A DNA stretch of 64,000 nucleotides from an uncultured Pseudomonadota bacterium (GTDB taxonomy: Bacteria > Myxococcota_A > UBA796 > SXON01), in the NCBI GenBank assembly GCA_903921785.1, contig CAIXRH010000014.1:1-64000 (forward strand), written 5' to 3'. The notes under the pieces were generated by a model. The model was not told where the DNA came from. It was given only the letters and a program-made list of their open reading frames with translations, and did no database searches. Both the position numbers and the translations under genes were made by a program. Of the stretch, positions 1 to 9,318 are shown piece after piece. Within the stretch, counting starts at the first letter, position 1, and each line of letters opens with the position of its first letter.

Positions 1-139
1 ACGCCAGGAACGTCGCGCCACCCGTCTCCGCCAGCACCTTGGTGATCGCCGCCGTCAGCGACGTCTTGCCGTGGTCGACGTGACCGATCGTGCCGATGTT
101 CACGTGCGGCTTGTTGCGCTCGAACTTTGCCTTGGACAT
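1..139 (-). CDS. tuf: Elongation factor Tu, N-terminal part (runs off the window edge)
   Basis: Reverse complement translates to [46 protein letters not shown], with the GHVDHGKT P-loop. Confidence 0.97.
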   Translation of the reverse strand, partial: MSKAKFERNKPHVNIGTIGHVDHGKTSLTAAITKVLAETGGATFLA

Positions 140-175
140 GTGCGCCTCGATGCGGAGGGTGAGGTAGTGAAGTGG

Positions 176-247
176 AGCCCATGACCAGGATTGAACTGGT
201 GACCTCTTCCTTACCAAGGAAGTGCTCTGCCACTGAGCTACATGGGC
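176..247 (-). tRNA. tRNA-Thr (anticodon GGT)
   Basis: Cloverleaf readable on minus strand: GCCCATG...CTTCC TTGGTAA GGAAG...GGTTCAATCC-like T arm...CATGGGC. Confidence 0.95.
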
Positions 248-260
248 CGGTTATTTCTGG

Positions 261-333
261 AGCGGGAGACGGGACTCGAACCCGCGACCCTCAGCTTGGA
301 AGGCTGATGCTCTACCAACTGAGCTACTCCCGC
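261..333 (-). tRNA. tRNA-Gly (anticodon TCC)
   Basis: GCGGGAG acceptor stem, anticodon loop CTTCCAA, GGTTCGAGTCC T arm. Confidence 0.95.
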
Positions 334-341
334 AGGGGAAA

Positions 342-428
342 TGGTGGGCAGGGATGGATTCGAACCATCGAAGGCGTGAAGCCGACGGGTTTACAGCCCG
401 TTCCCTTTGGCCGCTCGGGCACCTGCCC
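342..428 (-). tRNA. tRNA-Tyr (anticodon GTA), encoded CCA end
   Basis: GGGCAGGTGCCCGAGCGGCC... long variable arm, CTGTAAA anticodon loop, GGTTCGAATCC T arm, CCTGCCCACCA end. Confidence 0.95.
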
Positions 429-447
429 AAAAACACTGAGATGAGAA

Positions 448-520
448 AGCTGGCGGCGGGACTTGAACCCGCAACCTGCAGTTTACAAAACTGCTGCTCT
501 GCCGATTGAGCCACGCCAGC
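448..520 (-). tRNA. tRNA-Thr (anticodon TGT)
   Basis: GCTGGCG acceptor stem, TTTGTAA anticodon loop, GGTTCAAGTCC T arm. Confidence 0.95.
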
Positions 521-568
521 GACGGGGCGACTCGGCCGCGCGGCGTTTTATTCTCGCCGCGGACGCTG

Positions 569-1594
569 TCAAGGGGCTCCCGCATCGTTCTGTGGCGCCG
601 AGAAGGTCCCCGATGGGGCGCCATCCGCGAGCTCCAGGCGCTGGACGCGGATCACTTCCATTCGACCGTCCGCCCGCTCGACCGCGAGCGAGCCGGGCGC
701 GGCGAGGCCGGGAGCGATGACCCGCCAGTCCCCCAGCACGAAGCTCACGGGGCCGCCCTCCGTGACGTAGCGAACCCGCAGGAGGTAGCCCGTCGTTGGA
801 TCAACGTCGGCGAACGCCAATCCTGGCTCCGTTGGGTCTTCCCCACGCCCGACTCGTACACCCGACTCCGCGCCCTCCAGCAGCAAAAGCGGCAGGGCGT
901 CGCCGGTGGCGAAGAGCGCGTCGACGTCGAGGGCCACCCCGAGCACCGTCTCGGGGGCGAAGGCGTCCGCCTGGGTGATGAGCACGCCGATGTCGCGGCT
1001 CTCCACCTTGCCCCCGACCTTGATCCAGGCGCCGCCCGCCGTGGCGACCGACGTGCTGTCGGTGCCGGCCCCATGGGTTTCCACCTTCAACCGCCGCGAG
1101 GTGGCGTCACGCCAGTAGTCGTGCGCGATCGTGACCCGCTTGCCGTCGAGCTCGAACTCACGCTCGAACACGAAGTGCACCGCCGCGGCGCGCGCCAGCG
1201 CGGAGACGCCGCCCGTCGGCCCCCCGTTCACGGCCCGAGCGGCCGCCAGCACGGCGGAGCTGTCCGTCGCGGAGACCGCGGTTGGCGGGGCCGCGACGGC
1301 GACGCGGGTAGCGCCCCCCTTCGCGGGATCGTGCACCAGGGTGAGCTTCAACCCATCTTTCGTGAGCTTTTTGGCGGCGGCTGTGGCCGCCGCCTCATCT
1401 CCGAACCCCTCGATCAGCGTCACGAACTCCCAGCCTTCGCCGAGATGAAAACGCTTGACCACCCGGGCATGGTAACCCACATGCTCGGCGTTGGACTGGA
1501 GCGCCACCGCGTCGGCGCGCTCCGCCATCTCCGGCCCCTCAAGCCACCAACCCCCGCCCGCCGCGAGTGCGGTGGACAGCAGAATCCAGATCAT
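569..1594 (-). CDS. Exported hypothetical protein (341 aa)
   Basis: ORF with N-terminal hydrophobic signal MIWILLSTALAAGGG; coding frame consistent with high GC3. Confidence 0.75.
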   Translation of the reverse strand: MIWILLSTALAAGGGWWLEGPEMAERADAVALQSNAEHVGYHARVVKRFHLGEGWEFVTLIEGFGDEAAATAAAKKLTKDGLKLTLVHDPAKGGATRVAVAAPPTAVSATDSSAVLAAARAVNGGPTGGVSALARAAAVHFVFEREFELDGKRVTIAHDYWRDATSRRLKVETHGAGTDSTSVATAGGAWIKVGGKVESRDIGVLITQADAFAPETVLGVALDVDALFATGDALPLLLLEGAESGVRVGRGEDPTEPGLAFADVDPTTGYLLRVRYVTEGGPVSFVLGDWRVIAPGLAAPGSLAVERADGRMEVIRVQRLELADGAPSGTFSAPQNDAGAP

Positions 1595-1603
1595 GGGTAC
1601 AGG

Positions 1604-4309
1604 CTACTTCGTGATCTGCCGCGCGGACAGCTCATACAGCCCGGTATCGCCGGGGGAGCCGACCACGATGATGTACTGCTCGCCGCCGGTGAGCGCCACC
1701 GTGACGTAGCCTTCTTCCCCCTTCGTGCCCGAGATCCCGCCGATGTTGAACTCGCGGTCATAGGAGAAGTCGTCGTCTTCGTCGATCTCGTCCTGGTCGA
1801 GCCACTTCGTGGAGTAGGGCTCCTCGCCGGGGAGGAGAGCACCGCCGTCCGCGGTGCACTGCTGCACCAGCACCTGGTCGTAGAAGGTCTCAGGCATGGG
1901 CTCGCCGGAGTCGAGCACGCCGTCGCGGTCGAAGTCGACATCGCAGGTGGTGGGGTCCGTCTCCGGCACGCCGCACGCGTCCGTCACGGTCTGCTCGCTG
2001 CCCATGGTACCCGAAAGGAAGACCTGGGCGTACAGGTAGTCGAGCACCGAGTCGGGGTAGCTGAACGTCGGGGCCCCGGTGCACAACGCGCTCGATGAGG
2101 TACCGGTCGTGGTCGGAACGGGGAGGAACGCGGCGGGAACCACTGCGATCCACGGATCGGAGGGGTAGCTGTCGCCCCCGTCATCGAACCGCCGGTCGAG
2201 CCATACGGCGACGTAGACCTCCTCGCCGGGGGTTCGATCCGTGAGGTCGAGGAGCCAGCGGTCAGTGTCGACCACCTCGCTGGACGTCGCGGCTCCGTCC
2301 GCGTCGATCGCGCTGACGTCCTCTGGCTCACGGAGCTCGCCGAGCCCGATGATCGTCGTGCCGTCGGACGGCAGCGCGGGAAGCGTGACGGAGTCGACGG
2401 CGCGCGGGGAGAAGATGTTCTCCACGGCGTAGTCCTTCGTGGTCGGGTCATTCCAGCGCACGACCTCGGCCAGGAAGCCTGCGCCTTCGAACTGGAGCTC
2501 CAGGCCGGCGGCGTCGTAGGGGATGCCATCGAGGCGCACCACCTGCGCGCCGTAGTCCCCGTCGATCCAGCCGTTGAACGAGAAGGCCGGATCGTAGTGG
2601 TAGTAGTCGGTGCCCTCGAGGAGCACCGTCGAGCCGTCCTCGAGCTCCGGCGCGTCGCTGTCGCCGCCGGTGTAGGCGTAGTTCTTCCCGCGGAGGTTGA
2701 CCCCGCGCTGGTAACCGTTGGCGCCGTACAGGTTGTCGAGGGCCGCAGGAGGCGACGAGAGCGTCTCCGCGTCGGGGTAGGCGACGAAGCTCGCGTCGGT
2801 GATGAGCGCGCTCCCGGCGCCGTCCGTCACCCCCGTGCCCAGCAGCGAGAGCTGCCAGCGGATCACGAGGTCGTCGAAGGTGATCCCGGTCTCGGTGGCG
2901 TGGGTGGTGAGCGAGGCTTCAACGCCGTCGGTCCCCACCTCGGACTGCGCGAGGATGTCCTGGAAGAACGTGTCCGGATCGTCGGTGTTCGTCTGCGCCC
3001 ACTGGTAGAGCCAGAGGCCGAAGAGGTACTGCGCGCCCTTGGGCGTGGTGTCGAGGCTGCCCTTGGTGCCCGAAGCGAGCAACGGGTAGTTGTAAGGCGC
3101 GTCGAGGTAGTCCCAGGCGTCGGCGTGGAAGGGCGCGCCGAAGCCGCAGCGATCCGCGGCGAGGGTGCCGAGCACATCGTTGAGCCAGTCCTCCTCGACG
3201 CTCGTCCCCTCCGACACGATGATGTGCTGGTTGTAGCTCACCAACGACACCAGCGACCGCGCCACCTCAGCGAGCAGCGAGTAGTTGGTGTACTCGGGGA
3301 TCGAGACCTCCTGCCCGTGGTGCAGGTAGCCCTGGGGGTCCGGCGCGTAGGCGTAGATCACCTCACGCTCGTCGCTCCCGGGGTTGGTCTTGATGTCGTA
3401 GTCGTCCAGGTCCACCGCCGGTTCGGCGTAGGAGTGCAGCACCGCGTCCTGGTTGGTTTCGGACGTGAAGGTGATGTGGTTGAGCTCGGGGGTGATGAAC
3501 AGGTCGACCCGGCCGTCTCCGTCGATGTCGGAGGGCTCGCCGAACAGCGTGGTGACGTTGGGGTAGATGTTGAGGTCGATGACGTCGGCGACCGTGTTCA
3601 GATCACAGTTGTCGAAGCCGTATGCGTCGTAAGGCGCGGGGACATCGACCGTGCCGTCGCAGTCGGTGTCCCAGTCGATCGCGACCTCGTTGTCCACCCA
3701 GATCGCCACGTGGTCGCCGAGGGCCCAGAGCGTTGCGTCCTTGCTGGCCCACTCCTGGTCGACCATGTTGGTGCGTACCCAGAACTCGTCCTGCGTCACG
3801 CCGACGTCGTCGGTGCTCAACGCGTCGCGGTGGAACACCGGGGGCGTGGGGAAGCTGACGTGGCCGGGCGCGCTGACCGACGCCGCGCTCGCCGCGGCGC
3901 GAGCGCCATGGCCGGCCTTCTTCCGGGCGCTCGCCTCGGCATCCGAGACGTACCGGAGCCCGTAGGTCTGGTCCGAGGAGTCGTTGTTGACGAGGAGCAG
4001 GTAGAACTCCTGGTCCTGGTTGAACTCTCCGGATTCGTCGGCCAGCGACAGGGACGCGGGGGACTCCACCGCCTCCACCGGCGCGAGGTCGCCCGGGTCA
4101 TCGAAGTTGTAGTCCTTGCCGCCCGAATCACCGCCCGTCTCGGTCGAGTCGTTGGTGTCGCTGGTGTCGTCGGAATCGCCGGTGTCCGGACCGCCGGTGT
4201 CGTCCGTGTCGATTGAGGACGAAGAACCATCGCCCACGCCGAAGTCGGGGTCCTTCACCCGGCAGCCAGCGAGCAGGAGCAGGGTCAAGGGCACGAGATA
4301 CCGATGCAT
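1604..4309 (-). CDS. Large Asp/Thr-rich lipoprotein, peptidase/adhesin-like, function unknown
   Basis: Start chosen at MHRYLVPLTLLLLAGC (lipobox LLAGC) followed by a DTDDTGGPDTGDSDDTSDTND linker; the longer ORF start at 4375 precedes the signal peptide. Confidence 0.8.
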   Translation of the reverse strand: MHRYLVPLTLLLLAGCRVKDPDFGVGDGSSSSIDTDDTGGPDTGDSDDTSDTNDSTETGGDSGGKDYNFDDPGDLAPVEAVESPASLSLADESGEFNQDQEFYLLLVNNDSSDQTYGLRYVSDAEASARKKAGHGARAAASAASVSAPGHVSFPTPPVFHRDALSTDDVGVTQDEFWVRTNMVDQEWASKDATLWALGDHVAIWVDNEVAIDWDTDCDGTVDVPAPYDAYGFDNCDLNTVADVIDLNIYPNVTTLFGEPSDIDGDGRVDLFITPELNHITFTSETNQDAVLHSYAEPAVDLDDYDIKTNPGSDEREVIYAYAPDPQGYLHHGQEVSIPEYTNYSLLAEVARSLVSLVSYNQHIIVSEGTSVEEDWLNDVLGTLAADRCGFGAPFHADAWDYLDAPYNYPLLASGTKGSLDTTPKGAQYLFGLWLYQWAQTNTDDPDTFFQDILAQSEVGTDGVEASLTTHATETGITFDDLVIRWQLSLLGTGVTDGAGSALITDASFVAYPDAETLSSPPAALDNLYGANGYQRGVNLRGKNYAYTGGDSDAPELEDGSTVLLEGTDYYHYDPAFSFNGWIDGDYGAQVVRLDGIPYDAAGLELQFEGAGFLAEVVRWNDPTTKDYAVENIFSPRAVDSVTLPALPSDGTTIIGLGELREPEDVSAIDADGAATSSEVVDTDRWLLDLTDRTPGEEVYVAVWLDRRFDDGGDSYPSDPWIAVVPAAFLPVPTTTGTSSSALCTGAPTFSYPDSVLDYLYAQVFLSGTMGSEQTVTDACGVPETDPTTCDVDFDRDGVLDSGEPMPETFYDQVLVQQCTADGGALLPGEEPYSTKWLDQDEIDEDDDFSYDREFNIGGISGTKGEEGYVTVALTGGEQYIIVVGSPGDTGLYELSARQITK

Positions 4310-4433
4310 GGGCGTCCTCCGAGCGCGGGCGGCTCGATGCCGGCACGCTACCACATCGGCTCCGCCCGCGTCCATTCCCTTGACTCACGCGGGGCCGCTC
4401 TGTATAAGCCGCGCTACCCCCGCGAGGCCCGAG

Positions 4434-5345
4434 ATGTCCTTTCGCTACAGCTTCCTCCTGCTCTTCGCCGCCGCCTGCGCCACGAGCGGCTCGGGCGACA
4501 CCGACACCAGCTCGAGCACCGTCGAGCCGCGGGAGTTCTCCGACTTCGTGAACACCACCGAGGCGCCCACGGGCGACCTCACGTGCAAGGACGCCGCGCT
4601 CGGCACGGTCGACCCGGCGAAGCAGGTGGACGTGACCTTCAACGGCGAGGTCCATGACTTCCAGCTGAAGGACGTCGTCGCGGAGGCCACGGTGAACTTC
4701 TGGTTCGACGACGACGTGAGCGCCACCATGTCCACGACCGTCCAGGCGGACACCAAGGGCGCCTTCACGGTCGACCTTCCGGCGTGTACGCCGCTCGCCT
4801 ACGAGAGCACGACCCCCGTCGACTGGCAGCAGACCGTCGACACGTACGAGGTTCACCAGATCTACGGCTACGAGGAGGACGGATCGGTCGACGGCGAGTA
4901 CGTCAACTCCGTCAGCCAGCAGACCAGCACTCTCATCCCAGCGCTCATCGGGCTGGAGTGGGATCCCACGACGGGCATCATCGCCGGCACGGCCTATGAC
5001 TGCACCGAGACGGGGATCGGCAACGCCCAGGTCTTCATCCACGACGAGGCGGGGAACGCGCCGCCCACCGGCGAGATCTTCTACTTCAACAGCAGCGATC
5101 TGCCGACCGCCCGCGACCCCGAAGACGCCGCCACCGCGCGCACCAACCCCGACAACGGCCTCTGGGTCGCCATCAACGTCCCGGTCGGTGTCTGGATCGC
5201 CGAGATGTACATCTGGGACGGCAGCACCTACGTGATGCTCGGGAGCACCCAGCTTGAGATCAAGGCCGGCTCGGTGAACATCTCGAACATCTACACCGGT
5301 CACACCGACGGCATCGCCTACCCCCCCTCGTGCCTGGTGCAGTGA
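4434..5345 (+). CDS. Lipoprotein, carboxypeptidase-regulatory-like, hypothetical
   Basis: MSFRYSFLLLFAAACATSGSGDTDTSSS lipobox; internal start within ORF 4116..5345. Confidence 0.75.
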   Translation: MSFRYSFLLLFAAACATSGSGDTDTSSSTVEPREFSDFVNTTEAPTGDLTCKDAALGTVDPAKQVDVTFNGEVHDFQLKDVVAEATVNFWFDDDVSATMSTTVQADTKGAFTVDLPACTPLAYESTTPVDWQQTVDTYEVHQIYGYEEDGSVDGEYVNSVSQQTSTLIPALIGLEWDPTTGIIAGTAYDCTETGIGNAQVFIHDEAGNAPPTGEIFYFNSSDLPTARDPEDAATARTNPDNGLWVAINVPVGVWIAEMYIWDGSTYVMLGSTQLEIKAGSVNISNIYTGHTDGIAYPPSCLVQ

Positions 5346-6958
5346 TGCTCGCTGCGCTCTGGCTCGCGCTCGCGGCCACCCCCGCGCATGCCGATGCGCC
5401 GGACAACTGGAAGTTCAGCCTCGACGGCTACTACCGGGTGCGGGGCCACGCCTTCTGGGACCTCTACGAGGGCCAGGCCGCGGCCGGCACGTACATGACG
5501 CACCGGGTGCGCCTCCAGCCGCAGTTGAACTTCGAGGACCGCGCGAAGTTCTTCATGCAGGTGGATGCGCTGGACGGGGCGGTGTTCGGGGACAACATGT
5601 CCCAGGCATCCACAGCGTTGTTCGCCGGTGATCCGTCGAACACCGGGATTGACGGCATCGAGGGCAGCGCCATCACCGTCCGCCGCGCGTGGACCGAGTT
5701 CAAGGTCCCGGTGGGCCTGTTCCGAGTCGGCCGCCAGGCGAGCTCCTGGGGCATGGGCCTGCTCGCCAACGACGGCAACGGGTTCGACGACACCTTCGGC
5801 GAGAACAAGTACGGGTCAACCTACGACCGGGTGCTCTTCGCCACCCGACCCATCACGGTCGGCACCACCGTCGCGAACATGATCAACCCCAAGAACAAGG
5901 TGCAGGACATCCCGCTCATCGCGGCCTTCGGGGTGGATCGACTGGTGGAGGACCCCCTCATCCAGTACTACGGCTACACCTGTGATCCGACCGAGACGAC
6001 CGACGATCCCCGCTGCGGCGCGTCCGACGACCACGGCTACACCCTCGAGCGGGATCCGACCCGTCGTAACGACACCTGGTGGGTCGACACCCAGGACGAC
6101 GTCTACGAGATGGTCTACGTGCTGGTGTACCGCGGTGAAGGCCTGAAGTTCTCTGAGTCCATCACCGGCGACCTCACCGCAGGCGTCTACGTGGTGAACC
6201 GGAAGCAGGCCGAGACCCAGAGCGACGTGCTGATCGTCGATGGCTACGTCAAAGAGGCCATCGCGAACACCTACGCCGAGGCCGAGGTGCTCACCATCCA
6301 GGGCGATACGCACGCGATCACCCTGGCGAGCTCCGACCCGGAGGACCCGCTGGCCAAGAAGGCGGCCATCTGGGGCTACGTGGTGCGCGCCGGCTATCAG
6401 GACCCGCAGCTCAGCCTCATCATGGAGCACGGCTACGCGTCAGGCGACGACAAGCCCACCGACGAGAACTTCACCGGTCGGCCGCTGCACCCGGACCACA
6501 ACGTCGGCCTCCTCTTCTACGAGGAGATCATGTCCCGCGTCACGGCGAACAGCTGGGGCGACGGGGCAAAGGGCCTGTGGAGCAACGGCGGCGTGTACAA
6601 CAGCCGGTACATCTTTCCGAACGTACGCTTTCGCCCGATCCCCAACCTCGAGGTGCTCGGCGGGTTCATGATGGCGTGGCCCGACAAGCCCGACGGAAGC
6701 CGCATCCTCTGCAAGGAGGGAGACGATGTCGAGTGCGTCACCTACTCCGCCACCAGCGACTACCTCGCCTGGGAGGGAGACCTCGCGGTGAAGCACAAGT
6801 GGGCCGACCACATCAACGTCACCGTAGAGGGTGGGTTCGCCCACGTCACGGACCGCATCCCGCTGCGTACGACCGGCCTGCAGTTCGAGACCGACGCCGA
6901 CGGCCACGACTTCGGCGACTTCTGGACCGTCCAGTCGCGCGTCGCGTACGAGTTCTGA
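5345..6958 (+). CDS. Outer-membrane porin/beta-barrel-like protein
   Basis: Signal peptide MLAALWLALAATPAHA; alternating aromatic strands, C-terminal ...VQSRVAYEF; start overlaps upstream stop (TGATG). Confidence 0.7.
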   Translation: MLAALWLALAATPAHADAPDNWKFSLDGYYRVRGHAFWDLYEGQAAAGTYMTHRVRLQPQLNFEDRAKFFMQVDALDGAVFGDNMSQASTALFAGDPSNTGIDGIEGSAITVRRAWTEFKVPVGLFRVGRQASSWGMGLLANDGNGFDDTFGENKYGSTYDRVLFATRPITVGTTVANMINPKNKVQDIPLIAAFGVDRLVEDPLIQYYGYTCDPTETTDDPRCGASDDHGYTLERDPTRRNDTWWVDTQDDVYEMVYVLVYRGEGLKFSESITGDLTAGVYVVNRKQAETQSDVLIVDGYVKEAIANTYAEAEVLTIQGDTHAITLASSDPEDPLAKKAAIWGYVVRAGYQDPQLSLIMEHGYASGDDKPTDENFTGRPLHPDHNVGLLFYEEIMSRVTANSWGDGAKGLWSNGGVYNSRYIFPNVRFRPIPNLEVLGGFMMAWPDKPDGSRILCKEGDDVECVTYSATSDYLAWEGDLAVKHKWADHINVTVEGGFAHVTDRIPLRTTGLQFETDADGHDFGDFWTVQSRVAYEF

Positions 6959-6959
6959 G

Positions 6960-7643
6960 GTGCTGAGCCTCCTCTGGGCCAGCTGGGCGCTCGCGGGCGT
7001 GCCGGAGGATGTAGAGTTCGCGGCCGACGCCGACAAGCCCCTGGAGCTCCGCCAGGACGCCTTCTCCCGCCTGCACGACGAATCGGCGGTCGCCACCCTC
7101 CTGAAGATCGCCAAGGACAAGGACACGTCTCCGCCGCGGCGCTGGGTCGCCGTGCGAGCGCTGGGGCTCAACCCCTCCGGCGAGGCCCGCTCCGCGCTCA
7201 TCGCGTTCCTCGCCTCGGACAACGCCCCCACGCGCATCGCCGCCCTCGCCGCCCTCGGTGAGCGCAAGGACAGGTCCACCTCTGGACACGTCGCGGCGCG
7301 ACTGGAGGACAAGGCGCTCCTCGTCCGGCAGGCCGCCGCCGACGCCCTCGCCCTCCTCGGCGACCCTGCCACCCTCCCCGACCTCGGTCGCGCGCTCGCC
7401 GATCCCTCCGGCACCTACCGGGGCACGTCGATGTGGGTGCGCCGCCACTACGTCGAGGCGATGGGCGCGATCGGCAGCAACGACGCCATTCCCTTCCTGG
7501 CGAAGGCGCTCGTCGATCCCGACGCCGACGTGGTGAACGCCGCGGTGAAGGGCCTGGAGAAGGTCGCTGGCTTCAGCTACGCCGCCGGCCGCACCCACGC
7601 CGAGGAGATCGAGGCGTGGACCCGTTGGAGCAAGGGCCGCTGA
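6960..7643 (+). CDS. HEAT-repeat protein
   Basis: GTG start just after the porin stop; repeated ALGLNPSGEARSALIAFLASDNAPTRIAALAALGERK-type HEAT units. Confidence 0.75.
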   Translation: MLSLLWASWALAGVPEDVEFAADADKPLELRQDAFSRLHDESAVATLLKIAKDKDTSPPRRWVAVRALGLNPSGEARSALIAFLASDNAPTRIAALAALGERKDRSTSGHVAARLEDKALLVRQAAADALALLGDPATLPDLGRALADPSGTYRGTSMWVRRHYVEAMGAIGSNDAIPFLAKALVDPDADVVNAAVKGLEKVAGFSYAAGRTHAEEIEAWTRWSKGR

Positions 7644-7689
7644 CCGGACGCGGCGGTCCCGCCGTTTCGGAGCTACCCTGTCGCGCGCG

Positions 7690-9234
7690 ATGCCCTACGA
7701 CTGGACCAGCCCCCCCCGCGGCGACGCCGTCGCGCTGATCTCGGTGTACGACATCGAGAACAACGCGGTGCGACAGCTCGCGGCCGGGCTGCGGGCGAGA
7801 GGGCGCCGCGTCGTCGAGGTCTACTTCAAGGACTGGCGGAACAACCGGTTCGAAGAGCCGATCGACGCCGAGCTCAAGAGCCTCCTCCACGTCCTGCAAC
7901 GGGAGCGGGTCGGCCTGGCCGCCTTCAGCCTCCGGGCGAGCGCCTACGAGGCCGTGGTCCGGCAGCTCGCGGGGTACGTGCGGGGGCACACCGGCCTCCC
8001 GATCGTCGTCGGCGGCTGGCACCCCACGGTGCGGCCGGAAGCGGTCATCCCGTTCGCCGACGCGATCGTCCGCGGCGAGGCCGACACCACGTTCCCGACC
8101 TTCATCGAACGGTTTTTCGCCAACGACCCGGCCCTTCCCGAGAGCCTCGGCACCTGGGTGAACGCCGGTGGCGCCGTCCACAAGAACGCCCCCGCCCCGC
8201 TGGTCTCCCCGCTCGACGCCCTCCCCTGGCGCGACTATACCAGCGTCGACAAGTGGGTCATCGACCGGCATTCGGTGCGGCAGGGCGATCCCATGGCTGC
8301 CGACCCGCTGTTCCAGGTCCTCTGCAGCCTCGGCTGCATCCAGGAATGCAGCTTCTGCCACAACAGCTTCGACGACGGGGCGCCCGGCGCGCGCCTGCGT
8401 TTTCGAAGCGTGTCCTCCGTCCTCGACGAGCTGGCCGCCCGCCGCAAGGCCAACCCCACGATCCGCCGCGTCCGCTTCGACGACGAGATCTTCGGCATCG
8501 ACCGCCGCTGGCTCCGCGAGTTCGCCGAGCGGTATCCCAAGGAGGTCGGTCTGCCGTTCGACTTCCTCACGGAGCCCACCGTGGTCAGCGAAGAGTACGC
8601 GGAGCTCCTCGCGAAGGCCGGCGCCGCGTGGGTGCACATGGGCATCCAGAGCACCGAGGAGGTGAACCGGGACAAGCTCGCGCGTCGCGCGAACCGGGAC
8701 ACCACGCGAGCGGCCGTGGAGCGACTCAGCAAGCACGGAATCCGCATCCGCTACCTCACGATGGTGGACATCCCGGGCGTGAACGAAGCGCAGAAGCGCG
8801 AGCTCTTCGAGTTCTTCCAGGCGCTCCCCCGCCCCTGGGACCTCTACCTGTTCTCCCTGACCCACTTCCCCGGCAGCCGCATGGTGGAGGACCTCCTCCA
8901 CGACGGCGTGCTGGACCCGAGCGAAGTGGAGGGCGCCGCGCACAAGACCTTCTCGCAGTACCGCGTGGAGCTGAGCTGGCCGCGCGACCCTGAGGACACC
9001 TGGTGGATCGCGCTCTACGTGATGCAGGCGAGCGGCGTGGTTCCCCGACGCCTCCTCGGTGCACTGGCGAAGTCGGGGTTCGCGAAGGACGCGCCACGTC
9101 CCGTGGTCCTCGCCGCCCATGGCGCCACGCTGGCGAAGACCGCCCGGGTGGCGGCGCGAATGGTCCGCAACGGGGAGCTCACCCCGACGTTGGTCAAACG
9201 CTGGTGGAACCCCCTCGCCATGGTCACGATGTAG
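7690..9234 (+). CDS. B12-binding-domain radical SAM protein
   Basis: N-terminal Rossmann-like region with GGWHPTVRPE, then CSLGCIQECSFCHNSF (CX3CX2C) radical SAM cluster motif. Confidence 0.88.
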   Translation: MPYDWTSPPRGDAVALISVYDIENNAVRQLAAGLRARGRRVVEVYFKDWRNNRFEEPIDAELKSLLHVLQRERVGLAAFSLRASAYEAVVRQLAGYVRGHTGLPIVVGGWHPTVRPEAVIPFADAIVRGEADTTFPTFIERFFANDPALPESLGTWVNAGGAVHKNAPAPLVSPLDALPWRDYTSVDKWVIDRHSVRQGDPMAADPLFQVLCSLGCIQECSFCHNSFDDGAPGARLRFRSVSSVLDELAARRKANPTIRRVRFDDEIFGIDRRWLREFAERYPKEVGLPFDFLTEPTVVSEEYAELLAKAGAAWVHMGIQSTEEVNRDKLARRANRDTTRAAVERLSKHGIRIRYLTMVDIPGVNEAQKRELFEFFQALPRPWDLYLFSLTHFPGSRMVEDLLHDGVLDPSEVEGAAHKTFSQYRVELSWPRDPEDTWWIALYVMQASGVVPRRLLGALAKSGFAKDAPRPVVLAAHGATLAKTARVAARMVRNGELTPTLVKRWWNPLAMVTM

Positions 9235-9318
9235 TGGCTGCGGCTCCGCCGATTCGGATCGTTGGCCGAAGATCGTTGCCAGGCCTCAAGCAATCCTCCC
9301 GCTGACCGATGGGAGGAC

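Noticed and set aside
506-2098. 530-aa plus-strand ORF over 0.5-2.1 kb, and similar 2597..4216
   Set aside because: Overlaps the tRNA and opposing lipoprotein genes; composition of a shadow frame.
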